From contig JAECUM010001866.1 of the NCBI GenBank assembly GCA_016617855.1, positions 1-64,000 on the forward strand: a stretch of DNA of 64,000 bases. The letters are read 5' to 3'. A model generated the notes under the pieces. The model did no database searches, was not told where the DNA came from, and worked only from the letters and a program-made list of their open reading frames with translations. Both the position numbers and the translations under genes were made by a program. Positions 43,147 to 57,419 of the stretch are shown piece by piece. Origin of the DNA: Megalonaias nervosa (lineage: Eukaryota; Mollusca; Bivalvia; Unionida; Unionidae). Position 1 is the first letter of the stretch. Each line of letters begins with the position of its first letter.

Positions 43147-45342
43147 ATTTTAAGCTCACTCTGTCTTATATAAAACAATTTTGAAAAATATTGACAAAAT
43201 TAAAAGAATAGTTTCTAAGTTAATTCAGCTCAAAGTTGCCAGATATTTGGTATATATCCTAGTCAGGTATGTGGGAGAATTTTTTTTTTTTTATGGCAAT
43301 CTGTGTTACATAAAGGGCAATCACTTCCATGAGACTCGAGTCAATAGCCCTCCTATTGGCTGTAGTTAATAAGATAAGAAGAGGCAAAGAGGGACTGACT
43401 GACATGTCAGAATTATCAGTGAGACAAATTACATGCATATAAAATAAAAATTAATGAAATTTATGATTAAGTTCAATAGTATGCTTTGATAGCTTAGTGA
43501 CTTCTGGGCCAGGCTAAAACTGTTTGCATCACTGCTTGTAGGCAGTGACCAATAGCTATTTAGTTATTTTTCCTTCTTTCTCACATGGAATACGGTATCT
43601 GTTGCATTTGTATGTACACTTTTCTGACAAAATTCAATGCTTTCAGATCAATGGCAATTCCAAAACAAACAAACGAAAAAAAAACAGCTTTCGTGACCTT
43701 GGTCTCTGACTAGTTCTATCCAATGCAAGGATCTTCAAAGTTTCTGCCAACAATGTATGTGGTTGAATGGAAATCTATTTTAATGGCAGGAGCTGATACA
43801 GACAAATTCTATTATTGGCAACAGCTGGCATGGCCAATCACAAAACAAACATCCATGGTCATCTAAACAAAAGCATTCCATTAACATGGCTTTAACCCTC
43901 TGTGGTCATTGTACCATGTATTTGGGACTTGTGACTTCAAATAAATACAGCAGAAACTATATATTGTAATCAGTTCTAAACAACAGAACTATCTAGACCA
44001 AATGACGGTAATTCTTGATGGGTAAGTGTATTTAACAAGTTTCCGTCAAAACAAATATTTTTATTTTGATAGTTTCTAAAGCATGTACTCAAAACATTTC
44101 AAAGCTGTTTTGAAACAACCTCCATAAATGTACAGGAGAGAATATACACAAATGTTTTTACACTATGCAGACCATGCCTTCAAACCATGGTCAATGATAT
44201 TACAACTATATGCTTCAGGGGACAATTCAAAACTGAATGCGAATGTTTCGGATATAGTCATTTTTTTAAGTTTTGGAAACTTAACAAAAATATTTTTAAA
44301 AATATAGTGATAGCTGATTAAATATTTGCACCTGTTTGTAATTACCATAATGAAATCTAAAAACTCTTATTAGTTGGCATTACTTACAATGTCTAGTTTT
44401 CGCTTTGGTCATTTTAGGTCATACGTCCGAAATGCAAGGAGTAAGGACCAAAATGGGTACATAAACCTGAAGTACATTTTTAGGTAGGGATACAATGTAT
44501 TATATATAAAGAAACTGCTTTTATGCACAAAAATATCCAACAGTTTTAATATTACAATTCTAACTTGAACATTTTCCTGTCTCACTTTACAACACACGGT
44601 GCGAAAGAGGCATTTATCTTGATACCTCTTTTAGAGTCATGTGTCACCAAGAGTAACCATCAAGTGCGATGTAAAACAGGAAGCACAGCCAATGACAGAG
44701 CAAAAAAGTCACATGATGCATTACAAGGTCAACAAAGTGCAATGGGTTTACACATACCAAATTATTTTTAAGTTAGAATAAAAGTAATCACTTGAAAACA
44801 TGCATCTTTTTTAAAAGCTAAAAACTTATTTGCAACGTTGCAATTTTTTGTATGATACTCACACCGGTGAGCCAGGGATTAGCACAATCTAAAATTGTAA
44901 CACTACAAAGAGACATTTACCTACTTCTTTTAGGCCATTCTATTTTAATTGCAACAATAAAAACGGTAGTAGTCGAATGAAATAGATACCTCTCTCCCAG
45001 CCATTATTTATTACATTCTGGAATGATCGTAAGTTGCAGTATAGAAGGATGCAGAATGGAAAACATTACAAATACCCTCTCACAATTTGACACTAACTGC
45101 GGGTAAGAAAATGTACATCCGATTTATTTATTTTTTTTGTTTAACATTCCAATATCAGTCAAATGATGACAGTTGTTAAGATTTAATGGTCAGCAATCTT
45201 AATGTATTAAACAATTAATGAAAGCGCTGTTAAATCACCAAGCAATCCAACCAACAATCACACCATCGAACCTTACTCTTTAGCAAACCAATTCTAGCAA
45301 TGAGATAAATTAAATAAATTACAACAGCTATGATGCAGATCT
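43147..45342. other. Possible 3' UTR or intergenic sequence of the gene to the right
   Basis: No coding region recognised. AATAAA-type signals on the minus strand (TTTATT on the plus strand) occur near 45006 and 45122 and could serve the exon at 45343-45700. Confidence 0.35.
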
Positions 45343-45705
45343 TCATAAGAAATTCTTGGTTTTCTTTTTCTTTTTTATCTTGCCTTTAGATGCCTCTTTC
45401 TCTGTCCCAGCTCCATTTATCTTCAATATGCCCCTGTCCGTGGCACCACTTCTTTCCCTGTTAAGTTCAAGATCTTTTTCAAAGAAATTATAATGGTCCT
45501 CTACCAGTGGTGGCAGATCATCTATTTCACTATGAGCAATTGAAGCAGCTTCCTCTTCTGGAAATGTAAATTCATTACTCTCAGGTCCATGCATTTCTGG
45601 ATCTTGTCTCATAAGATCTTCGTATTGTTCCTGCCTCTCATCGAACTTCTCGTCCACCTTCAACTCCCTGACCCTCCTTGTGACATCGTTTCTTGATGTT
45701 TCTAG
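45343..45705 (-). CDS. Probable terminal coding exon of a host gene
   Basis: An open frame that looks like real protein: a charged helical part (VTRRVRELKVDEKFDERQEQ), an acidic middle (DPEMHGPE, FTFPEEEAASIAHSEIDDLP), and a Lys-rich end (GKIKKKKKTKNFL) with stop at 45343. On the minus strand it is preceded near 45705 by TGTGTATCACTAG, a plausible splice acceptor, so the first few in-frame residues upstream are probably intron. I do not recognise the family. The rest of the gene would lie to the right and may include an intron over 46-49 kb. No other exon was identified. Confidence 0.5.
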   Translation of the reverse strand, partial: LETSRNDVTRRVRELKVDEKFDERQEQYEDLMRQDPEMHGPESNEFTFPEEEAASIAHSEIDDLPPLVEDHYNFFEKDLELNRERSGATDRGILKINGAGTEKEASKGKIKKKKKTKNFL

Positions 45706-45717
45706 TGATACACACAT

Positions 45718-46379
45718 TCATGGGACAAGTTAGATGACAATTAAAATACACATTTTACAACAGCTAAGACTATATCGAATGACCACCACTAATAACAAAA
45801 TAAAATGGTTGCTCTGGAAGGTAAATCCTGAATAGATAATATGCCAAGTGCTCTTGAAACGTTTGGAATATTCAAACTCAAAACAAACAAATTCCACGAC
45901 TTTGTCAAAATATTTGTTATATTACGTTAGAATACTGTAACATCATCACTCTCTCAAACTTTACTCTGATGCTGATATATTTGATTCCAAGGACACAGGT
46001 ACTTTTAATATAAATTTTGAGATTAGGGTTGATTTCCATGTTTAAAGCGTTTTGAGAATAAGGAATAATAACTAATAAAAAGTAACGGAAACGGTGGGTT
46101 ATAAAATGTGGTCGCTAGATCATGGCAACTGAGGTGGATACTTTATCAATACTCAAAACTACATATGAATTTAGCTCCAAGTTGGTTGACAGAACAAGTC
46201 TGATATGGCCTAGGGATATGTCATGGTCTGATGGTCTAGACAAATTTATACACTCTATCAAAGAAGTTCCTTCCTGTAATTAAGAACAAATCTGTCATGT
46301 GGTTTTGCATTTATTACATAAAGTACAATTGCTAAATTTGATACAAACCTCACTTTAATGTTTTTTTAAAACATTGTTG
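45718..46379. other. Noncoding; no gene recognised
   Basis: AT-rich, possibly intron of the gene ending at 45343. Nothing further seen. Confidence 0.35.
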
Positions 46380-46392
46380 TCAACAAAAAGTA

Positions 46393-46732
46393 GACCGCTC
46401 AGGTGGCCTAGTGGTTAGAGCGTCCACCTCGGATGCGGGAGATCGTGGGTTCGATCCCCGGCCGAGTCATACCAAAGACTTACAAAAATGGTACTAACAG
46501 CTGCCTCGCTTGGCGCTCAGCAATAAGAGGTTTGTGTTAGGACGGGTCGGCCTGGTGTCAGGATAATGTGACTGGGTGGGACATCATGCTACATGTCTGC
46601 GGCATGATGCCCCATTGCTAGACATCACTATAAACTGCCACACTGCAGACATCGTAGCGATATGACCTAAAAATTGTTAATGCTACGTTAAATCCAAATC
46701 ACACAAACAAACACACACACACACACACACAC
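46393..46732 (+). mobile_element. tRNA-derived SINE, family B copy 2
   Basis: A copy of the SINE at 10802-11145 with A box TGGCCTAGTGG, B box GGTTCGATCCC and a (CA)n tail. A perfect 13-bp target duplication, TCAACAAAAAGTA, lies at 46380-46392 and 46733-46745. Confidence 0.92.
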
Positions 46733-46922
46733 TCAACAAAAAGTAATCGGAATTAACAAATAAACTGTGATTTACAAAAAGTCTGATTTGGTATTATGAC
46801 AGGTCATCCCAACCAGAAACTAAATGTAATTAACACTTACTTTACGAAAGATCTTTGATGTTAAAGAATTTTAACAAATAATATCCCCACCTCCCAAACA
46901 CCACTGTACTATGTTTTGATAG

Positions 46923-47009
<87 letters not shown>

Positions 47010-47444
47010 GTTCAACAGATGATCTCAAATCCTGTTTACAATAGCTCAGGCTGCGTCAATTTTCTGTTTTCTCTTTCTTATTTTGCCTGAACCGGCAAAG
47101 GGTTTGGAAGTTGAACATTATTTTTGTTTGTCGTAACAATACACCCGATATATGCACTAAAAATAACATTGATCGATAAATTAAACTAATTTTTGTGACG
47201 ATAAATACAGATGACACACTGATTAACTGCTCTGACACTGCATGTACAAGAATACTTTTTCAGCAGTTTAGATATACACAGCCACTTACTAACCAGCCTG
47301 CTATGTATCCCGTTAGAACCCTTTAGTAGAACAGCACGTACAGCAGGAGTAACACAGACGAATCTGATTTAATTCCCAACCATGACAGTTTGACATTGTT
47401 TCCACAGCCCGCTATATCACCAGGCCCTCAGTAGCACAGCTAAA

Positions 47445-47740
47445 AATGGGTTTTACTGCTCTGACAGGTTAATATAAGCGACATTTGAGGACAAAATGTC
47501 TAAGTAGGGTGAAGAAGTGGAGCAGTCTCAGTAGCAGCTGTCAAGTTATTAATGGGCTTTACTGCTCTGACAGGTTAATATGGGTGAGATTTGAGGACAA
47601 AATGTCAAAGGTGAAGAAGTGTAGCAGTCTCAGTAGCAGCTGGCACCGTTAAGCATGGGTTTTGACTGTTCTGACAGGTTAATATGGGTGACATTTGAGG
47701 ACAAAATGTCTAAGGTGAAGAAGTGTAGCAGTCTATGTAT
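47445..47740. repeat. ~110-bp tandem repeat, about 2.7 copies
   Basis: Units share TACTGCTCTGACAGGTTAAT, CATTTGAGGACAAAATGTC and GAAGAAGTGTAGCAGTCTC in order. Confidence 0.85.
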
Positions 47741-48424
47741 ACATGTATGAGGCTACTTATATTGGTCGGACCTTTCAGAATAGTTGGATGTGTCCAGCTG
47801 TGAGACAAATAAAACAGGTTTGATTCCCCAGAATGAAAGTAAAACTCTGCGTCCCATCCTTTTATAATATACTACAATGCAATAACGGCTGTAAATAAGA
47901 AACGTTTACTAAAATCAAACTTTTGTCATTAGACTGATGCTGTGTATAAAGATACATATGAAAGAAAATGTGCTATTTCATCTTTACGTGGTGCTTTCTC
48001 AACAATACCTTCAATATTTTGAACCAATTTTTGCATCTGTGAGTTACATCAGAAATTTTTGCTTACTAAATAATTTAAAATCTGCAACATAATGAATATT
48101 AAACATCAACAAACTTTTTAAAAAAATTCAATACAATTGTACCTAAACCATTGAGTCAGTGAATTTATATGCACTCCTGCGAAATATATTTGGTTAATTT
48201 CAAGTAACACCCATTGACCAGAACTCACTCATGACTAGTATCTAATTGTAGAACAAGAGTCTACCGAAGGGACTGATGCCCGACTGGCCAAAAAGAGTTT
48301 AAAGGGATTCAGATAAGACCAATTCTTCGTGACAGCTACTGAGCGCAGAAATCATCTCAGTCTGATATTCTTGAGCAAGAACAAGATGCTAAATTAGCTG
48401 TATGCTGAATGCAACATCAGCACC

Positions 48425-48985
48425 ATTTTTCGTAAGGTCCAACTAGATATCACAAGAACACTTTTGGTGAAAACCCCATTATGATGTGAACATCCGTCTA
48501 ATCGGAGTAGTGATAACAAGATTTTCAAGATATAGTGATAAGATCTTTAAAATGGCCACTGTGTCGGCTATATTAGAGGTCAGGTTAGTACCGTTTACAT
48601 TTTGGACCAACTAAATGTCACACGAACTCATCTGGTGCAAACCATGTTAATATATCCATCCATTCAGTGGTAGCAGTAACAACTTGATTTTCAAGGTCAC
48701 TGTTATGGTGGCTATATTGGATGTCAAAGCAGCGCCATTTTCATTTAGGACCAACCAGATATAATCAGATTTTTGTCCTGAAAACCCCAGGCTGATATGA
48801 CAATCCATTCAGGAGAAGTAGCAATAATAAGATTAACAAGATGACCACTGTTTCAGCCATACTGTACGTCCAAGCTGGACCATTCATTCTAAAGTAGTGA
48901 TATGATTTTCAAGATGGCCATTGTGTGGGCCATATTGGATAACCGACCATCACAATTTTCATTTAGGACCAACTAGACCATGCGC
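48425..48985. repeat. ~165-bp diverged tandem repeat, 3-4 copies
   Basis: Recurring order: CATTTTCATTTAGGACCAAC, TCCATTCAG, ATTTTCAAGATGGCCACTGT and GGCCATATTGGATGTC. Copies are about 70-80% alike. Confidence 0.75.
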
Positions 48986-49199
48986 TGAATGTGTGCGTAA
49001 ATTTTAATGAAAATTACTCAAAAATGTTTAGGAATATTAGTGATAAGAAACTGTTGCTAAGGGATGGCTGCATGACGTCGGACAAAACGCCATCCCATAA
49101 GCTCTTCTACTCTTTCGCCAGTATAGCTCAAAATTATTGTTTTGCAAAATGCAACAAGTATTATACGACATTAATCATTATATTTTCATGTTAATTTAA

Positions 49200-49400
49200 C
49201 AGGAGAGTATTGGAGGCAGGAGCCATGAGGTTTCACTGCTTAGCATACCTAGCCTGTTACCAAAAGAATGTAGATTTGAATCCTACCGTCAGATCAGACC
49301 AGACCGGGGTGTGTACTTAGACAACATGCTTTACTCCATTTACATTGGCACTAAATAAGTTACACGTGTTGCTGTGCCATTTAACACCAAACCAAAGCTG
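49200..49400 (+). repeat. Possible SINE relic
   Basis: A B-box-like GATTTGAATCC near 49272 with a plausible degenerate head before it and a body unlike families A-C. Too decayed for firm assignment. Confidence 0.25.
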
Positions 49401-49934
49401 AATGAAATTAAATTAATGACGATGCTCATTTTAAAGAAAGCAATTAATTCTACCTTCTGCACACCTTATACACTGAAGGACATTTTGGATGCCTTGGATA
49501 TTGCATCATCGCTTTGCATTATGTTATGAAAACATTTGTAACATCATGCCTATGCATCATACTTATTAAACATCAAACATTTTATCTATGTTAAAGCTTT
49601 GGACAACAATTTTATAACATTTCTTAACTAGCGGTCAATATCGCACTGAAAAATCAACAGACTGTGTGAAACACGCAAATCATATTTTCAAACTTCACAT
49701 TTATTTCTCCATTAAATCTCTCCCATATACAGATAATCCCCTAACTTCTTTCGAAATGGAGAAGGAAATTCCCCCTCCACCTACAGGTTCAGTTCTAATA
49801 CAGACCTTGCTGCAGGGCTATACTCAAATCATAAAATCCAAAACATGATTCAAGTTACAACTTTGAAAGTTTATTTGTTAAATTTGCAGGTTAAGGCTGT
49901 ACAAATTTCTGTACATTAACACGAGAAATAAGAC

Positions 49935-50095
49935 CAATTCCAATGACGAATTACTGTATTTTCAAATACCATACAAGACAAATTCCAATGACAAATTTCT
50001 GGGCATTGAAATGCCAAGACAGACAAATTGCAGTGACAAATTCTTGCGCATTAAAATTCGAAAGAAGGCATATTCCAATGACAAAAAAGTTTACA
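49935..50095. repeat. ~51-bp tandem repeat, 3-4 copies
   Basis: ATTCCAATGACAAATT blocks recur every ~51 bases. The period is a multiple of 3, so it yields a spurious repeated reading frame. Confidence 0.7.
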
Positions 50096-52330
50096 GCTTT
50101 CTTTAAAGCTACTAAATTTCACTTGTACCTACAACTACAATTTAATTTAGCCGATCAGTCAATCGAATTCTCGGACTAGAGTATTCGTGGCTGTTCAGTA
50201 ATCAAACTGTCACATGAACTCCCATGAAAATAAACAAACTGTGAACACAATATGCTTTTAGAATCAAAACATTATTAACATCAATGTAGTGAAAATCCAT
50301 TACTTTAGGATGATAGTGATTTGAAAAGGAAATTAAAACCTGGAATGTGTTGTATTCCTCGTGCATTTTCTATTGCGCAATACACTGGGGTGAAGTACTG
50401 TAAGAAGACATATAGGTTGGCTTTCTAAATTTTTGGAATCCGTTCCATGTTTAAGACCAGAATAAGAGAAAAGGTAGATGTATTACGATTTGCCACAGCG
50501 ATTCAGTAGACCAGTCTCAAAGAATAAGTAGATGTATAAAGTAAGATTTGGCGCGGTGATTCAGTGAAAACAAATCTAAACATCGACTCAGTTGGTTGAA
50601 GTTTTCGTTAGTTTGACATCCTGATTCTAAGTTCGTAATTATATAAGCAAATATGGTTATTATTTCATGATCATGTTGCAACCAAGGCCTCGGATAGCGT
50701 AGAACTAGGACACATTTCGGGGTCCCACAACGGTCACAGGGCCCAATGCCGAAGAGAAGTTTCTTTATCTTTTTTGCAATTCATAGGGACCTACAGGAGA
50801 ATTTTTCCTAGGGCCAACAAATTCTGTCGGTGGCCCTGGCCGCAACTACCAACCTCACCCCTCATTCAGCTGGCATTGTGCCTGCATGTTATTGACCTTG
50901 CAAATTTTTATAATAAAAACTTAGTTTTAAACATGTATAATAAATGGTGTATTATCGAAACCCATGTTGAAAGAGCCACACCGACTCATTTGTACGTGCT
51001 CAGGACTTGTGACAGAAGGGATATGGGTTGAAATCCTATCGTCGACTCAGAAAAACGCCAAACTAGATCCATCAGATGACACTGAGATTTATCCAGGTAC
51101 CTGACTGTCCAAAATAGTGTATTCCGAACAGGGGCGCCCGCATAATTATTTTCGGGGGTAGGGGGATATGTACTGGTCAGCAATTACGTTATGCAGATGA
51201 AGGCCAAAATATGTTTAGATGTGCCCCTATGTGCCTGGGCCCATGATTCCGAATACACTCTGTTATCTGAATCCTGTGCAAAAACCAAAGAACCTAATAT
51301 GCCCAAGCATACTGCGCCTGCAGTTCAGGGTCCATCGTGTTTGTTCTACTAATTATTCCTTACAAATTGCACAGACCTAGATTATGCGAAGACAGATCTG
51401 GGTTCGTGCAGTTTGCAGTTGGACTCATAGGAAAGTATATACGGTATTCGTTCGAGTGGACCTATTAATGAAAGTCTTAAAGTTAACATGTATTACAGAA
51501 AGTACAGGCATTTACACGATTCGTTCTCGTTTATTATGAATCAAGATCAAGAGTCATGAGGTTTTCAATGATACTCATTACTTGCAGCCATCCAAAATAT
51601 CTGAAACAAATAGATCTCTCAGCAACAAACATTACAGATTATGACTGTCACCTGATAAACAATAAAATAATTATGGTTAATAAAATTATGTGTTGGGCAT
51701 ACAATCTTTGAATTGATCTGTATTATATTTAAATGCATTTGGATAAGTTAGAGCTGCATGTTTCACGGTAATCAACTGTAAACAAAAGGCTAAATTTATA
51801 TGTGAACCTTACTTAATTGCAGATAATTCTTAATATAGAAAATCCATAACATTGATTTGTGTGCATTTCAAAGTTTAAAATAAAACATTTTATTAAACGC
51901 TTTTTATCAAAATTTCCTCGTGTTGAATTTAAGGAATTTATTTTCACGCAAGCTTAAATCGCCGGAGTCTGAAATTTAAACAATTGGTAATTTATTATTA
52001 TGAACACAGTGCCAAGGCTAAGCAGTTTTCCTTACAGAAAATTATTCTGTAAAGGAAAGCAGTGGATTCATGTTTTACCTAAGTGTTTTGGTATTGGTCT
52101 ACGATACTCCATATATAAATATTTTTTTAAACATTACTGAAACTCTTAAGAACTGTCAATGGATTAAATTTTAAATTCTCATTTTCCTCGGCTTCATACC
52201 TCTATGACACCAAAAAAAAATATAGAATAATCAAAACCTTGAATTAATACCTGTACCTTTCACCTGATGGTTGATATCAAGTGTAGTAGTTGACCTCTTT
52301 CTTCTTCTCGCTGCCTATTCTACTTAACTG

Positions 52331-52406
<76 letters not shown>

Positions 52407-52589
52407 TTTGCAGCACACGATGAGTTTCCGGCTGGGCAATACCTGACCCCGACACCCAAACTTGAATGATCCGCTTTTTGTAAGCTTATTAAAGTTCTCA
52501 CTCTTTAGAGTGTGATGCAATGTATCCCACAATATAAGAAAAAGTACTCTGTGCATGACAGACTCCTTGATAAACAAACCTGCACACTT

Positions 52590-52891
52590 ATGGAGGGGGA
52601 TTACCGCCATAATTCTATGCGTGTATTTTCTAACCTTCCTTGATGCATTATTGTAAATGACTGCATCTTGCAATTTGCCAACTACTGAACTGATTCTATT
52701 GTTTGTCGTATGGCAAACGCTATGTCAGTTATTACAAGTTTTTATATTCTGTTTATAAACGTGCCATATTACAATTACATCATTTTAACTGCTGTTTTCA
52801 TACAGAATTGGCCTTGCAAATAATGTAAATACTAAGTTTTATCAGCATCGTCTTTGTTGTCCAACTCGTGTCGCCATCTGTTGTCATAATG
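52590..52891 (-). repeat. Inverted repeat, left member
   Basis: In reverse orientation this block matches 57420-57940. Shared anchors are GGGGGATTACC near the AT-rich end, TTGGCAAATTGCAAGAT, AACTTGTAATAACTGA-like and CGCCATCTRTTGTCATAATG. The right member carries an extra tandem expansion. Confidence 0.6.
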
Positions 52892-52932
52892 ACATACTAG
52901 AGATTAGCTTGGCATTATGACAACAGACGGCG
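52872..52932. repeat. 20-bp palindrome (hairpin)
   Basis: CGCCATCTGTTGTCATAATG (52872-52891) and its inverted copy (52913-52932) have one mismatch and a 21-base loop. The same 20-mer, with one change, recurs at 57420-57439. Confidence 0.9.
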
Positions 52933-54053
52933 CTCTGAATTTATAAAGTTTTTCCTTTACCAAAAATAATTAATGCTCCCCACGGAGCTTTTTTTACGGC
53001 ATTCGTTTTGTGTCGATAAACATTGTAACTCTTTCAGTCCCTTTTTTTAAGGTGCACGTTAGCAACGAAGTTTTAATCGTTCTCTAAAACCATGTGTTTT
53101 CTCGAGAATCTAAGTGATTTATAACATTACGAAAATACAAAACTCATACATTGCAGCAGAGTGGTTCATCTTCTTCAACCCCAGTTTTGACACATTTAAG
53201 TATTTACTTTCACCGTTTAAGAAATCTACTTCTTACTGATATCTCTCATCACTTTGGAAACATTAGTTATTTTAGCAAAGTAAGAATCAGAAACTATAAT
53301 GATATGTTCCCTCGTACTATTCTTAACCAGCTTTCATCATACGACCCCTGGTTGTATGGATCGTATTGTACGTTACCCATTTTGACGTACCTCACAGGCG
53401 TGTATCTTTTCCGTGATACAATTGTTCATAACCTCCGGTGAAAATAATACATTTCAGAGCAACATCAATAGCACATAAAAAAAAAGTTTATAGGTAAAAT
53501 CACATTAAAAATATTAAGTATTCCTAAAGGTTTTCTTATTCTCATCACAATCTTCATTTTGGAACATATTTTGTCGCAAAAGCCGAAAAAATCAAATTGT
53601 GGAAAATCATGTTCGTATCATGATACAAATGTTTACTTGCGATTAGAAATATTAGATTTAGTATACGATTGTTTTCCAATACTTAATTTGCGTTGTTAAT
53701 GTACAGAACCTCAACCTTTGAATGTATTTTTAAAAAACAAAACAAAACAAAACAACAGCTTTGAAACTGGTTTGCATCCTTTAAAACTTTTGTCTCTGAA
53801 AGTGGAAATAATCAGAGACAAAAGACATAATATTACAAGAGATTTTAAGTTTATTTATTGTAATTCTTACCATTTTCAAACCAAAATTAAAATAATAAAT
53901 TAGTTCAACTATTTAAGAAAATATAAATATAGCACTCTTAGGTTATAATTATTCAGCTGATCTTTGTCTCATTAAAGATTTAAAAGAAAAAAAAATTAAA
54001 AGAATTTTTTAAATATGAATCTAGTTTTAATAAGTGTGCTGCTGTTTGCAATA

Positions 54054-54115
<62 letters not shown>

Positions 54116-54129
54116 CACCAAAACTGCAT

Positions 54130-54555
54130 ATTTCATTAAGTTATTGTAACTGTATACATGTACCTGGGTCGATAAGCGTGTTTTGGGACAGTCTTAGGGT
54201 CTTTCCTTCAGCAAGTATCAACAAGAAAAAAAACTCTACTGATCTTACTCGATAATTATACAGGGTAGAATTTTACTGATCACTTTCTATTTATTTGGTT
54301 TTATTGTATTTAATTGCCAACATGTATCCTAGGCAACTGATGGTGTTTTGGGATAGTCTGCTGTTTTAGGGTAGTCATGGGGTTTATCCTTTGGTGATAA
54401 TTACCAACATGGTGGAAAAAAGTCTCCTGATCTTACTCGATACTAATACAATGCAGGATTTTGCTGATCACTGTCTCTTTTAAGGTTTGATTCAATATAA
54501 TTGTATACATATATCCTGGGTAGTTGAGAGTGTTTTTGGATTGTCTTGTGCTAGC
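54130..54555. repeat. ~185-bp tandem repeat, 2-2.5 copies
   Basis: Units share TACATGTACCTGGGT-type starts, GTGTTTTGGGATAGTC, CCTGATCTTACTCGATA and TTTTGCTGATCACTGTCTC in order. Confidence 0.75.
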
Positions 54556-54589
54556 CCCGTGATTTTCAGGGTGATAGGCACAAAAAATT

Positions 54590-54970
54590 GAAGTGTTTGG
54601 TCAAATGCAGGAATAGGTTGCAGATGTGCCTTAGATATCTTCTGATAGGGATTTTCTACCATTGGACAAGTGTGACAAGGTCTATGGTACTTATAAACAT
54701 CACTTTTAATTTTCGGCCAATAAAAGTGATTCAGGATCTTGTGATAAATCTTATTGACAACAAAATGACCAGCTTAAGAAGTTTTATGGGCTAGACTATG
54801 AAAAATTTCCTGTCTATACGACTTAGGAACAACAGTTTGATTGCTCACTGACCACTCATCACCAGCAGGTACATCAGGTGGTCTCCATTTTCTCATAATG
54901 ACCCCATTTTTCACAAAGTAACAAACTGGTACTTGTGTGGTTTCAATGTCTGAAACCCAGTCATGTGTAT
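54590..54970 (-). pseudogene. pol: Degraded gypsy integrase fragment
   Basis: At DNA level this matches 2795-3150 of the gypsy element in the same orientation (for example CAAATGCAGGAATAGGTTGCAGATG, in two overlapping parts, and GGTCTCCATTTTCTCATAA). It covers the zinc-binding domain and the start of the core. It has several stops and no LTR nearby. Confidence 0.85.
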
Positions 54971-55116
54971 TCTCTGAGGAATAGTACTTGGGGACCTATA
55001 ACTCACATTAAAATGTATTGCATGCTTATAAAGTAGCTATTACTTTCTGCTCAGATATCTTACAACTGCAGGCAGAAATTGTCTAATGGTTTCTATTATT
55101 CTGTGAAGAAACTAAC

Positions 55117-55176
<60 letters not shown>

Positions 55177-56832
55177 TGGGTGATTAAGTCATTTAAATTA
55201 TGGAATTTACCTTATCCATTGTTCCAAGGCACATGTATTAGGGATAACAGGCCAAATTTAAAATTTCATCTCAGGTTCATAAATATAATAGTTTTGTGAA
55301 GGTCAAAGCATCAGAAATAGCAAATTAGCAAATAAAATATAATCTTTTTCATGGTCTTTTGCTCATAGCAAGTGCAAACAACTTATTTGTTGCCCGCAAA
55401 AAAATTCTCCAAAAAGACAGCATTTTTATACAGTGTATATACTGAATACGAAACCAGTAATGGGAACGTTTTGGGGGATTAAGTTCTTGAAACAAAAACT
55501 AGGGAATATAACCTGACTGTTCTTAAGACATAATTTGCAAATGTATATGGTATATAAAAGGAAATGTGTCTTGGCCAATCCAGATTTTTTACAGTTTTAA
55601 TTCCTCAGAATTTGCAATTATAAGTGTATGTCCAATCCATAAGCCAAATTGTGTGAAAAGCTTGTCTTTAAATAGTATTGGCAAATAGATAAACAACAAT
55701 GTAAAAATACAATCCAGGTATTTGTTCCTTATAATTGTCTACCTGTACGATACTTTTTTATTTAGACTAATTCATCTAACAATATTGTTTTTATGAATGC
55801 CGGTTTACATCAAGTATTTATTTTGCTCTAGTATTTCCGATGAAAAGTTAAACACAGGACTGTATATAGTTTTAATTTATTTATTTTGTTTATTGCATAG
55901 TTGTATTTTGCTGATATTTTTGTGTCATGACATTATTAACTTATATTTTACACAGGATAAAATAATGATAAAATCACAGACAAATGAAAGATGTTTGGGG
56001 GGGGGGAGAGATGTATGCTACAACAGCCTGAGCTGTGAGTAGACTTAAAAACTTTAAAAGTTGTTTAAACAATTATGGGGGGGGGGTCGCATTCTTCTAA
56101 CAGAAAACAATCACATCTGTAGATGATACATGTAAAATTTTGTAATTTTTTAAAAACTACTACATTAATTTCATATCCAAATGTATCAAGGAAGTTTGGT
56201 ACTGTACTGTAGCAGTAATAATAAAAGCAAATTGAGCTGGTCACTGGTAGCGATAGCAACATTATTTATATCCCATATATTATATTTTTTATAATTGCTA
56301 CTAAAGGAGTCTGATGTTTTATCAGTGAAGTACCTTACAATCAATCATCTGTACTATAAATATCGCTTCATATATGGATGAATATGATTTTTAATAATAA
56401 TAAAAATGTAGTTTCCAGTTTGATATCTGTGGAAATAAAGCATCTCATAATTGTATGGAAATGTTCTTTATGTTTAGATAAAGAAAATATATTTCATACT
56501 GTTAGAATTTATTTTCTTATACAATGAAATAAGTTCATAGCTATGCTACAGTATATGCTTTGTATGCGATGTCCTTGTTTCAAGTCATTTGCCTCTTGCT
56601 ACTGTATTGGAATTTGGACATCTAAAATGAAATTGGAGATATGAGATACTTATCACAGACAACTAGTGATAATACTTGCTGGCTATTGCATAATCATCCA
56701 TGCCATACATAATAAGAATTCCGTATAATTCGAATATTTTCCTTATGTAAACTGCCACTGTAAACTGCTGATTAACAGTAAAAATTAATTTCATAGGAAT
56801 GAGAGAATACACAGAATCATCATCTCTGTAAT

Positions 56833-56899
<67 letters not shown>

Positions 56900-57419
56900 T
56901 AAACAAGAAAGAGAAAGTATGGCCTTGAGGTGCAATTATCTGCAATTTTCTCAAACTTTATGAGGTCTTTAGTGATACAAAATGCAGAATTTGCACTGCA
57001 ATACTCTAAAATAATAAACATGCTCTAAACTGATAACATTGTGAATGAGAATATATAAACAAATTAGGTCCTTAAACCTTGCTTGTAAGAGGCTAGCCTA
57101 TTCTGCCACCGTGCGGTCGCGGTACATTACACCCATAAAAAATGTCCAAACAAAATTGGGGTGGGAAGGGTCAGCGGATATATAACGTTGTGTAAATACA
57201 TCTAACTTTATACAATTTGATTCATTTAATTTGTTTGTGCTTCTTGCAGGCTAACTCTCTGCCGAATGCTAATACTCTAAGAAATCAGCTGACTGTAATG
57301 CGGTAATATAATTTGAATGATATTTTAAATATGACGCCCAAACACGCCGTAAAGTGGCATAACCTCTTGTTGCTAGGGTCAGGGGAGTAGTCTTATTGTA
57401 AGAAATTGACGTGTCACAG

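Noticed and set aside
50774..51183. Small frames near GGGGCGCCCGC and GGGCCCAATGCC blocks
   Set aside because: Probably fragments of dispersed repeats; no domain, splice signal or second copy in the window.
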